From Lachnospiraceae bacterium (GTDB taxonomy: Bacteria > Bacillota > Clostridia > Lachnospirales > Lachnospiraceae), in NCBI GenBank assembly GCA_022792885.1, contig JAAWBX010000038.1, positions 1-64,000 on the forward strand: a stretch of DNA of 64,000 nt, read 5' to 3'. The stretch's first letter is position 1. Every line of letters begins with the position of its first letter. Position numbers and translations under genes: made by a program. The notes under the pieces were generated by a model that was not told where the DNA came from, did no database searches, and worked only from the letters and a program-made list of their open reading frames with translations. Positions 8,801 through 15,300 of the stretch are shown piece after piece.

Positions 8801-10590
8801 TTTGCTGTCATATCGGCAAAGTCGGTACGACCCACGGTTTCAAGCAGGGCTTTTTCATAACCGTCCAAGTCACGGATAAAGTCGGAGAGGCGCAAAGCGA
8901 GTGTATCCCGCTTGTCGGCCGGGGATACGTCACGGTTAGCCTCTATCAGACGCCGCCTTACCCTTTTCCTCCAGGCGTCGATTTCATACGGAGGAGCAGA
9001 AATGCCTTCCAGAAAATTGGCGTAGCCCTCTTCTTCTTCGGCGTTGAGATAGCGGTTATCCTTTATCAGCTCCCGCAGGCGTTTTTCCACCGACGCCCAG
9101 GAAAGACGTAAGTCTGGAGCCGTGTAAGAACCTTTCTTTGCGATCGCGATCCCCTTTCCGTCATGCCAGGCGCAACCGCTTTCCCCATCCGGGTATCTAT
9201 GGCTGCTTCCTCCGATCCCGTACTCTTTTTTCAGAAAAACAAGATTACTCCTGCTGTCTTCCTGTTTCCCGAACTGGCGATAGATCCGGTACTTGCCGTC
9301 CCCTACGCCGCTGCCTTTAGTGAGGACCGCATCAATATCTTCTTGGGAAAGAGAAGAAGCCGAGGATGTTTCGTCCCTGGCTTCCGCTTCCTTCCGTGTC
9401 AGTGGTAAATCAATTCTTCCAAAATCACTTCCTCCGCCTGGGCCCGGACCGCGTTCATCGCCTGTACCCACCGTATCGGCGCTTTCTCCTTCCTCTCTTC
9501 CGTGATCCCCTGCTCCTTCGCGAGACGTTCCGTAATCTGCTCCAGCCGAGAAAGCGCCGCTTCCTCCACCCCGTGGAGGTATTCGTTCAACCGCCCCATG
9601 ATCAACAGGTTCGCGTAAATCACCCGCTTCTCCTTTTCCAGATAATCCCGGTGCATCCTGGCATATCGCCCCAATGGAACTTCGCTCCCGGCCGGCGCTG
9701 TCAGGTCGGGGATGAGGTAACCGTCCTTCTCTGTGTAAGTGATCACTTCCATCTTCTTCTCTCCCTTCCGTTTTTTCTTCCTTCTTATCATAACGCACAG
9801 GAAATGACGGTGCAAAGGTACGTTTTCTTCTTTCCTCCTCCTGCTGCACCTCCCGGATCGTCCGGCCGATTTCCCTTAACACACTTCCCGACAGATCGCT
9901 GATAATCGTCCCGGCCGCGGTAAGCGTCTGCGGCGTATCAAAACAGACGAGATCCATGAAATCCTCCGGGCCGAAAAACCGGCCGGTATCCTGCCCGCAC
10001 CGGCGCATGAGCAGAAAGGCCGTGCTGTGGGCAACGAAGACCTGATACCGGATCTCCCGGTCCGTTTTCTCCAGACCCGCAAGCATACTCCCTGCCAGGC
10101 AGGACTCTAGCTGTTCGGTATACGCCGGCAGGTACACTTCCGTTCGCCGGGCCGCCGTCTCAAACAGAAGCGAGGCCAGATCCGCCTCCCCGCTTCCTCC
10201 CGACTGCTTTCCGAGCCTTTCTTTGACCGCCGGCTCATACCGCTCTTCCATCCGCCAGAAGAACATGGGCCGGCTCCCATAGCGCCCCTCATGAGTGTCC
10301 GACACGTCAAAGTAATACTTCAGACCCTTTTTCTCTCCCTTCGGGTCCCACACCGCGATCCCCTTGCTTCCTTTCTTCACCCAGCGGTGAAAGTGCCGGT
10401 TCCACATGTCGATCGTGGCGACGGCGGTCGCGTCGGGCCGCTGGGCATAGATTAAGAGCTGTTCGTCAAAGCGGCACCGGTAGTTTTGGCCGGCCGCCGT
10501 AAGAAACGCCATCCAGGCCCCGGGGCTTTTTATTACCTCCTTACAGGCCCGGTCATACCATTCGGTGATCTGCCGATACCCGGCTGCCAT
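2872..10590 (-). CDS. Giant N6-adenine methylase / SNF2-like helicase fusion of a conjugative element
   Basis: A 2,572-residue protein of the large helicase-methylase family carried by CTn/Tn1549-like elements. Residues 1-130 look like an ArdC-like ssDNA-binding region (Q-N-Y-R-C-R-F-D-E-Q-L-L-I-Y-A-Q-R-P). Residues about 260-400 are a low-complexity Gly/Arg/Glu linker that overlaps tnpV in another frame. An N6-methylase lies around 1,060-1,220, with the SAM motif E-P-S-C-G-V-G-N-F-F and the catalytic motif GNVPFG near residue 1,164. The helicase half has Walker A HKVGAGKTFE near 1,771, the DESH box near 1,934, ATGTPVSNS, and QRQGRIERQGN near 2,262. The C-terminus is coiled-coil-like. It is presumed to modify or unwind element DNA during transfer, perhaps protecting it from restriction. 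Confidence 0.85.
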   Translation of the reverse strand: MAAGYRQITEWYDRACKEVIKSPGAWMAFLTAAGQNYRCRFDEQLLIYAQRPDATAVATIDMWNRHFHRWVKKGSKGIAVWDPKGEKKGLKYYFDVSDTHEGRYGSRPMFFWRMEERYEPAVKERLGKQSGGSGEADLASLLFETAARRTEVYLPAYTEQLESCLAGSMLAGLEKTDREIRYQVFVAHSTAFLLMRRCGQDTGRFFGPEDFMDLVCFDTPQTLTAAGTIISDLSGSVLREIGRTIREVQQEEERRKRTFAPSFPVRYDKKEEKTEGREEDGSDHLHREGRLPHPRPDSAGRERSSIGAICQDAPGLSGKGEAGDLREPVDHGAVERIPPRGGGSGAFSAGADYGTSREGAGDHGREEGESADTVGTGDERGPGPGGGSDFGRIDLPLTRKEAEARDETSSASSLSQEDIDAVLTKGSGVGDGKYRIYRQFGKQEDSRSNLVFLKKEYGIGGSSHRYPDGESGCAWHDGKGIAIAKKGSYTAPDLRLSWASVEKRLRELIKDNRYLNAEEEEGYANFLEGISAPPYEIDAWRKRVRRRLIEANRDVSPADKRDTLALRLSDFIRDLDGYEKALLETVGRTDFADMTAKQMEQAVSDPAAVQQLMEFLVLVQGKSTDTFSRSHAWRFSQELNGRFPSRYRYQEGDVVDIEGERYEISACNRDRVSLRNATYPLFEKELNRDDLEEKLQENPANDHLKILITEKPETNEKPEAEAPAEGKPDRLTFFVTFSEHPVFYDRQLNDRFTKLSFALGNQLFGVLDEKQHRERLEPNKKVGWYKKTYFSIEARIDNRDFYYEGRFDIGDGEGDLIAHIRNHYAYYLAPDCPFIPEWKRQGEEFYREQMESFRFGRDVFLPFLKKHTELTYQDEELLAEILATEGDWNRKAGKSVQFEETGSVGKSPTIADVETTVAEEDWPGEPITEIVAEYPAEPNGLPYDIVVGKIRFEEPEPTKKSPVKELSVPAVNRHNYHIPDDASDADAGRAAVGFSPKGKFQDNLAAIRLLHKLEREGRLATPKEQEILAGYVGWGGLSQAFDGRNVAWAKEYQELKSVLSDEEYRAAMESTLTAFYTPPVVIRAMYRILARLGFSKGRLLEPSCGVGNFFGLLPESMADSRLYGVEIDLLSGRIARQLYQKAEIEIGGFEETKFLDSSFDAAIGNVPFGEFQVDDSRYNARKFLIHDYFFAKALDQVRKGGVVMFLTSRGTMDKASSEVRKYIAQRAELLGAIRLPDNTFQANAGTEVTSDILILQKRDRVIDTEPDWISLDTNENGITMNRYFVQHPEMVLGHMVNESTRFGKLEPACKADKDRPLSEFLSKAAERISGEIPAYENDIRPIPKETEDVIPADLNVRNFSYTLVNGRIYFRENDSMTPVFLPAAAADRLKGLLEIRDCVRCLIKYQTDDGSEERIRSEQKSLNRLYDAFTEKYGRINSRGNFQAFAADESYFLLCSLEVLDDEGCFKRKADMFTKRTIKPHREITSVETASEALALSIGEKARIDLVYMEKLTGKIQEEIVTDLRGVIFRVPNAEPVRYVTADEYLSGNVREKLKAAETAAERETEFSVNVEALRQVIPKDLSAAEIAVRLGTTWIPESDIQQFVMELLTPSSHAAGRIRVRYTPYNGEWFIENKTSDFGNVKADNTYGTKRASAYRIIEDTLNLRDTRIFDYVPDEHGNKKAVFNAKETTAAQAKQETIKQAFRDWIWKDPKRRNRLVRYYNDTFNSVRPREYDGRHITFGGINPEIRLRPHQVNAIAHILYGGNTLLAHKVGAGKTFEMVAAAQESKRLGLCQKSMFVVPNHLVGQWASEYLRLYPSANLLVAGKRDFETANRKKFCARIATGDYDAVIIGHSQFEKIQVSEERQREGLLRQLDDIERGIDEIQKARGESFTVKQLMKTRKAVEAKLKKLNDTKRKDTVIDFEQLGVDRLFIDESHFYKNLYLYTKMRNVGGIAQTEAQKSSDLFMKCRYLDEITGGRGVIFATGTPVSNSMVELYSVQRYLQYDTLARNGLQHFDAWASTFGETVAALELAPEGTNYRAKTRFAKFYNLPELMQMFREAADIQTADMLQLPVPKVNYRNIKTKPSEIQMELVASLAKRAEQVRARLVEPNIDNMLKITNDGRKLALDQRMIDSGLPDDPNSKVNACVDQVYRIWEEYTDTKATQLVFCDLSTPKKDGAFNVYDDIREKLIVRGVPAEQVRFIHEAVTDVQKKELFAKVRSGEVRVLLGSTAKMGAGTNVQDRLIAIHNLDCPWRPSDLEQRQGRIERQGNRFSEVEVYRYVTEQTFDAYLYQLVESKQKFISQIMTSKSPVRSAEDVDEVALSFAEVKMLATGDERFREKMDLDMQVAKLKVLKQSYLSEHYDLEDRILKYYPREQKELEERMGAYESDAALAERHKPQGEKTFCPMTLKGVTYTEKADAGERLLAVCKENPSLQPVLIGSYRGFQMEVSYDSFNTHYCLNLCGKAKHKVELGPDACGNLARIENELARIPAKCETVRTRKAEMIEQLANAKEELKKPFAYEKELKEKTERLNLLNIELNLDEKDASAAAADTEPEEVGTEKKRADRER
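9399..9752 (-). CDS. tnpV: TnpV-like transposon protein nested inside the helicase gene
   Basis: 117 residues on the same strand as the giant helicase gene but in another frame, wholly inside it. The order E-K-D-G-Y-L-I-P-D-L, L-G-R-Y-A-R-M-H-R-D-Y-L, L-L-x-M-G-R-L-N-E-Y-L, Q-G-I-T-E and W-V-Q-A-M-N-x-V-R-A-Q-A-E-E matches TnpV, a small protein of unknown role in Clostridial transposons. GGGAG lies eight bases before the ATG at 9752. The protein has ordinary composition, whereas the helicase frame across the same bases (residues about 280-398) is Gly/Arg/Glu-rich. That suggests tnpV is the constrained frame here and the helicase frame is a tolerated linker. Confidence 0.75.
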   Translation of the reverse strand: MEVITYTEKDGYLIPDLTAPAGSEVPLGRYARMHRDYLEKEKRVIYANLLIMGRLNEYLHGVEEAALSRLEQITERLAKEQGITEERKEKAPIRWVQAMNAVRAQAEEVILEELIYH

Positions 10591-10683
10591 GTTCTGCCCC
10601 CTCCTTCCTTTTACGGACCCTCTGCCGGAAAACCCGGTCGGATCCTCTTTTCCTTGCGGTTTTTAAAAACATTTTTGCGCACA

Positions 10684-10713
10684 AAAAATGCCTGTATTTC
10701 TACAAGCATTTTT
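10684..10713 (-). terminator. Intrinsic terminator before the helicase gene
   Basis: AAAAATGC and GCATTTTT form an eight-base stem around a short loop; the run of T is present on both strands, so it may work in both directions. It separates the small membrane protein gene from the helicase gene. Confidence 0.55.
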
Positions 10714-10769
10714 CTTAATCCCTTATTAACCTTGTGCTGCCCTTTATTCAAAAATTGTACATACTCATA

Positions 10770-10967
10770 TCAACGCCAGAAAATTTTTCCATATGATATA
10801 TTTTCTCTACCAGTACAAGAATCCAGTGCTGCCCTGTATGCATCTTTCCCTGGTCGAAATACACACAAAATTGCCTGTATGCTTTTGGATACCGCAAATC
10901 CTTTGATATATAGAAGATACATCACAATGCAGAATGGCAATATGAAAAAGCATATCCACCAGTCCAT
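10770..10967 (-). CDS. Small membrane protein, unknown function
   Basis: 65 residues from the ATG at 10967, preceded by GAGGAGG. One hydrophobic segment near the N-terminus (W-W-I-C-F-F-I-L-P-F-C-I-V-M-Y-L-L-Y-I) is followed by a soluble tail containing C-V-F-R-P-G-K-D-A-Y-R-A and an aromatic end, K-I-F-W-R. The good ribosome-binding site and the organised hydrophobic/soluble layout support a real gene. I do not recognise the family. It is followed by a terminator and may be a single-gene transcript. Confidence 0.5.
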   Translation of the reverse strand: MDWWICFFILPFCIVMYLLYIKGFAVSKSIQAILCVFRPGKDAYRAALDSCTGRENISYGKIFWR

Positions 10968-11169
10968 GGCACGTCCTCCTCTCAAATTGTGTTTTATACA
11001 GTAAATTTGCGGATCATTCACTTTTTCAATCAACAACACACAAATAGATAAGGGACTTTTCTTAAGCCTTATTTCCGGCTAGATTTCGATTCCCAGCTAC
11101 TCCTTTACGGTTTCCGCCGCATAGCCGCCGCCCTGCGCTCCACTTCCCGGAAGCGTTTTTCGTTTACTT

Positions 11170-11451
11170 TCAGGATCCCTTCCAGATTCCCAGTGTCTTG
11201 GAAATATTGGATGAAAAACAGGATAAGAATATCACATAAGAGTTTCGTCGTTTTCTGCCGATCTGTACCCAAACAGGATCCTCAGATAACTTGGTTCCGG
11301 CATAAGCATATTTTTTTAATATCCGGATTTTCTTTGTAATCTTACTTATCACATCAAGAACTGCCCTCTGGTTCTCCTCTTCTTCTGTGATATAAATTTT
11401 GATCTCGGCTAAGTCTTTTTGCGCCTCTTCAAACAGATACAGATTATTCAC
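11170..11451 (-). CDS. RelE/ParE-family toxin with an atypical C-terminus
   Basis: 93 residues from GTG 11451, overlapping the antitoxin stop by eight bases, as in coupled toxin-antitoxin operons. The first 60 residues (N-N-L-Y-L-F-E-E-A-Q-K-D-L-A-E-I-K, then V-I-S-K-I-T-K-K-I-R-I-L-K-K-Y-A-Y-A-G) are typical of RelE/ParE toxins with Phd/YefM partners. After that the family's closing strands and its usual G-(R/K)-R-D-Y motif are not seen in this frame. A different frame stays open for about 60 further codons to 11105. A frameshift or recombination within the last third is likely, so activity is doubtful. Confidence 0.6.
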   Translation of the reverse strand: MNNLYLFEEAQKDLAEIKIYITEEEENQRAVLDVISKITKKIRILKKYAYAGTKLSEDPVWVQIGRKRRNSYVIFLSCFSSNISKTLGIWKGS

Positions 11452-11698
11452 AGAAAAGCCCAAGGTTCTCCTCCACAGCCTCCAGAGTCAGCCAGCCTTT
11501 CTCCTCCCCGGATTTTTTTCCTTTTGCAAGTTCATTCATCAGCCGGAGCATTGCCTGCGTTTTCTCATAATCCTGTATATCTAAAATGACATACCGTCCC
11601 CGCCCGTTCTTCGTCAGAAAAACCGGCTCACCCACCGCCACATCATGCAAGACTTCACTGTAATTACGCAGATCAGAAACCGGTTTTATATTCGGCAT
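11444..11698 (-). CDS. Phd/YefM-family antitoxin (second copy)
   Basis: 84 residues: M-P-N-I-K-P-V-S-D-L-R-N-Y, then V-F-L-T-K-N-G-R-G-R-Y-V-I-L-D and a helical C-terminus. This is the Phd/YefM fold, with the same opening as the antitoxin at 2463-2720. The end overlaps the toxin start. GAGGAGG lies upstream of the ATG. Expected role: autorepressor and toxin neutraliser. Its own promoter is visible at 11722-11749. Confidence 0.85.
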   Translation of the reverse strand: MPNIKPVSDLRNYSEVLHDVAVGEPVFLTKNGRGRYVILDIQDYEKTQAMLRLMNELAKGKKSGEEKGWLTLEAVEENLGLFCE

Positions 11699-11721
11699 AT
11701 CCGCACACCTCCTCTGTCTTT

Positions 11722-11749
11722 AGTATAACCGATCTGCTGTAAAATTCAA
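11722..11749 (-). promoter_or_regulatory. Sigma-A promoter of the second Phd/RelE module
   Basis: Minus-strand -35 TTGAAT (11744-11749) and -10 TATACT (11722-11727) with a 16-base spacer, about 25 bases before the antitoxin start. Confidence 0.55.
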
Positions 11750-11778
11750 CCGTAAAACTTACAACAGCCGATTTGACG

Positions 11779-11985
11779 TTACACTTCTTCCTCTCCCCGC
11801 AGAAACGAAAGCACCCAGCCGGCCTGGATGCTCTTTTGCAAGCGGTTAATCCGCCCGATCTCCGCCACCGTAACGCCGGGCAGCGAAAGAATGTCGTCCA
11901 TTGTCATGACGGCAAGGTCCGTTTCCCCGAAAAACCCCGCTTCCTCCATCTTGTTTAACAGCTTCACAGCCTTCGGATCCACCAT
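11779..11985 (-). CDS. Small element protein, unknown function
   Basis: 68 residues from the ATG at 11985, with a perfect GGAGGGG six to seven bases upstream. The sequence is helical; residues 27-50 (M-T-M-D-D-I-L-S-L-P-G-V-T-V-A-E-I-G) resemble a helix-hairpin-helix or small DNA-binding turn. The upstream gene stops within this gene's ribosome-binding site, so the two are coupled. In the unshifted frame the upstream gene reads straight into this one. Function unknown. Confidence 0.6.
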   Translation of the reverse strand: MVDPKAVKLLNKMEEAGFFGETDLAVMTMDDILSLPGVTVAEIGRINRLQKSIQAGWVLSFLRGEEEV

Positions 11986-11998
11986 AAGCTTTCCCCTC

Positions 11999-12270
11999 CT
12001 ATCGTCCCCGTTCTCTCCTCTGCCTTCTCTCTTGCCGGCCGCGGACGTCCGATAGCAGGGCCTGATACCGCTCCTCCCACTTCTTCCGGACCGTTTCGTA
12101 AGAGTTTCCATAGTAACCCCAGTAAAACCCCCTCTCCTTCCATACCAGCACACATAAGAATCCGGCGCCTTCGGGTTATACAAGGTCACAACCTCCCGCT
12201 CCCCCGCCCGGCCGCTCTTGATAATCTCGTATCCCTGGCAGTAACGGGTACTTCCTTCGTTCTCACTCAT
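11999..12270 (-). pseudogene. Small element protein split by a -1 frameshift at a slippery heptamer
   Basis: AAGGAG lies six bases before the ATG at 12270. The first 49 residues (C-Q-G-Y-E-I-I-K-S, V-V-T-L-Y-N-P-K-A-P-D-S-Y-V-C-W-Y-G) look like real protein, and then this frame turns Arg/Ser/Gly-rich. The -1 frame picks up sensible sequence at once (Y-W-G-Y-Y-G-N-S-Y-E-T-V-R-K-K-W-E-E-R-Y) and stops at 11999, just before the next start, giving a 90-residue product. The join falls exactly on GGGTTTT (12124-12130), read G-GGT-TTT in the initial frame, the canonical -1 slippery pattern. It is either a mutated gene or a programmed frameshift. Without shifting, translation continues into the downstream gene as a fusion. 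Confidence 0.6.
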
Positions 12271-12323
12271 TTTTTCTCCTTGAAAGAGGGCAGCGTTTTC
12301 CGACCGCCCTCCTCCGACTCCTT

Positions 12324-15300
12324 TTATGAATTCTTTTTTCTCAAAAACCGCCGGCCCCCAAAGACCGCGCAGGCCGTCGAGGCGCCCGCCAAACACAGCC
12401 AGAAACCCGGCGCCGAAGCGTCGCCGGTCGCCGGCGGCATCCTCCGCTCGTTGTGGAAAGAAACGGCCGCCGTCATCCCGGTTGATATGATCACGGTTTT
12501 ATCGGCAGGCAAAAGATAGGCGGCCGATCTCGAATCCGAAACCTCCGATACGCTATAGTCCCCGATCCGCAGGCCTTCCAGGAAGATCTCACCGTTGCGG
12601 TCGGTCTGAAAAACCTCGTCGTATCCGTCCGGCCCCGTCACCCGGAAGGAAAACCCTTCCACCTGGTAATCGGACGACGTCTTCGTGATCTTCAAATCCC
12701 CTTTCTTCGGCACGTTGACAAAACCGGCTCCCGCCCGGTTCTCTATCAGGTACGTCTTTCCGTCTTCCTCCACAGACACCGCGTAAAGGTTCCCGTCCAG
12801 AAAGTACCCTTCGGGGGCCTCCTTTTCCCGGACCAGGTATGTCCCGTAAGAAAGACCCTCCATCCGATAGCTCCCGCTCTCCTCCTCTTTCATCTCGCCT
12901 GACAAAGAATCCTCTTCCTCTAGCGTTCCGTTCCCGTTTTTGTCTTCATAAACCTCAAACACCGCGCCGGAAAGCTTCTTGGCCGGATCCTCCTCATCAA
13001 TTTTGATGAGGCTGAGATTCCCCCGGATCCGCCGGTTTGTCAGCTCGATCTCCACCGTCTCGCCCGCTTCCCCAACCGTCACCGAGATCTCCTCCTTCGA
13101 AAGGATAAATCCGTTCGGACTCTCAATCTCCCGGATCACCCATTCCCCGTAAGGAACTTCTTCAAAAGAAAAACCGCCGTCCTCCGCAGACACGACTATC
13201 TCAATCGCGGTTTCCCTGGTAAATTCAGTCGTGCCCATCTGAAAGATCCCGATCGTCGCGCCGGAGAGCCCCTTTCCTTCCTCATCCGTTTTTCTGCCGT
13301 TGACCCTTCCGTAGCGGATGGGATTACAGATTACCTCCCCTTCGTTGGCTACCAGATGGACCACCGCCGCGTCCGGGCCGGCGTAGGTAAAAAGTACCGG
13401 ATATTTCGTATCATCCCAATGATAAGCGGCGTTCGCGGCGATTTCCTTTACGTAATAGTTCCCCACCGGCAAGTCGGTTGTTACGATCCCCCTGCCGTTT
13501 TCATCGAGAGAAATCATTTCAATCAGACCGTCCGCCGGGATCCCGGACCCGTCCGCGGCCGTTATCTCCGTTTCGGCGTACAGCCCGAAGGTTACCTCAA
13601 AGAGTTCGCCGTTCTCCCCGATGCTGTAGGCTTCGTTCACCTCCAGTTCTTTGATCAGTTCGACTGCGGCCCGCTGACGTTCGTTATAAAAGTCCACGGC
13701 GGTTTCTGTGACGACGGTTTCCTGCCCTGCGTACACAAGTTCCACCGTCTTAGGGCTCGGATCCCGCACAAACCCAAAAGGGGCCTCCGTTTCCCGGACC
13801 TCATACCGGCCCAGATACAACTCTTTTGAAACGGCCGTGCCATTCTCCCCGGTCGTAACGGTATCCACAACCTCCCCTTTGCCAGCCCGGAGCGTCCCGT
13901 CCCCGGTGTAGATGTCCTCGGCGGCGGCAATCTCATAGACCGCGCCCGCAAGGCCGGCTTCTTCAAAAACCGGCCGGTAAAAACCGGCGTTCTCTTCCAC
14001 CGACTTCAAGATTTCTCCCGACTTGGATACGGCAATCCTCCCTTTCTGCGCCGGATTGGCACGTTCCACCTCGATAACCGTGACGCCGCTTTCTTCCCCG
14101 GCGTTTTCCGGTACCACATCAAAAAAGACCGGCTCGGAGTTTAAAACGTAGCCGTAAGGAGCCTGTACCTCAACGAGAGAATAACCCGTACCGTACGCAA
14201 GCGTCTGCGGCGTAATCAGGGTTCCGTCCTGTGCCGTGTAAAAGGTATCGATTTCCGTCACTTCCGGGTAGGGAAAGACCATCGTGACAGGGTTTCCTTC
14301 CGGATCGTAAATCTGAAAGCCCGCGCCCGCTAAGGGAATGACCTTCCCGGTCTCCGCATCCGTTTTTACAACCTTGATATAACTCTCAAAGCAGGCGTTG
14401 TTGATCAGATACCGGTACGTTTTCCCTGCCTCCCGAATGTTCACGTCAAAGGGCTTCATGAGCTCCCGCCCCTCCCATCCAAAGGTCTGCTTCACGGTGT
14501 AGAGACCATAGGGCAGGTCCTTGGTCCGGGCAAATCCGTTTTCATCGCAGGTTAAGAGGTCCCGCTCCGTCTCCTCCGCCGCCTCGTAGCTGCCGGCAGC
14601 TTTTAAGTAGACTTCAAACACGGCCCCTGTTTCGGGCGTTTCGATCTGCGTCTCCCCGGTATCCGTGTGCTTGATGAGGGCGATATTTCCCCGGATCGCA
14701 CTTTCCTTCACATCCAACGCCAGGTGGTTTCGTTCCACCGCGTACCGCTTAGACTCCGCCCCCACCGGGTATTCAGTCGGGTCCAGGAGATACCCTTCGG
14801 ACGGGCGGATCTCCCGGATCGTCCAGTCATCCCCGCACCAATACTCCTTCGTCGTAAACTGCCCCGCCTCATCGGTCGTGTAGGTGTCGATAAGCTGCCC
14901 GTCCTTGTAAAGCCCGTAGACCGCGCCGGAAAGGGAAGCGTCCCCCTGAGCCATGCCGGTTTCTTCATCGGATTTGGTCACCTTGACCCGGAATTTCTTT
15001 AAAACGTTGGAAAAGCTGCGCTTCGTAACCGTTTCCCACTCAATCGGCGCGGTCTGGGCCTCCGGTATGACGTAGCGTTCAGCCGTTTCCACCTCTTCCA
15101 GGATATAGGGGGTGCTACCGCTGATTAAAACTTCCTCAAACCTCGCTACGCCGGCCGCGTCGGTCACGGCGTATTCGTCCACGGGCCGGCCGCTGAGTGA
15201 GGTGCCGTACAGATGGAACTTCACGCCCTCGTTCAAACGGTCCTCGGAGGTCTTGATCACCTCCAGACTGCCGCGCTTAAACACGTTGTCAAAGACGACG

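Noticed and set aside
8371..9111. 246-codon plus-strand frame inside the helicase gene, and similar ones at 7660-8349
   Set aside because: Antisense shadows with no ribosome-binding site; the helicase domains are clear on the minus strand.
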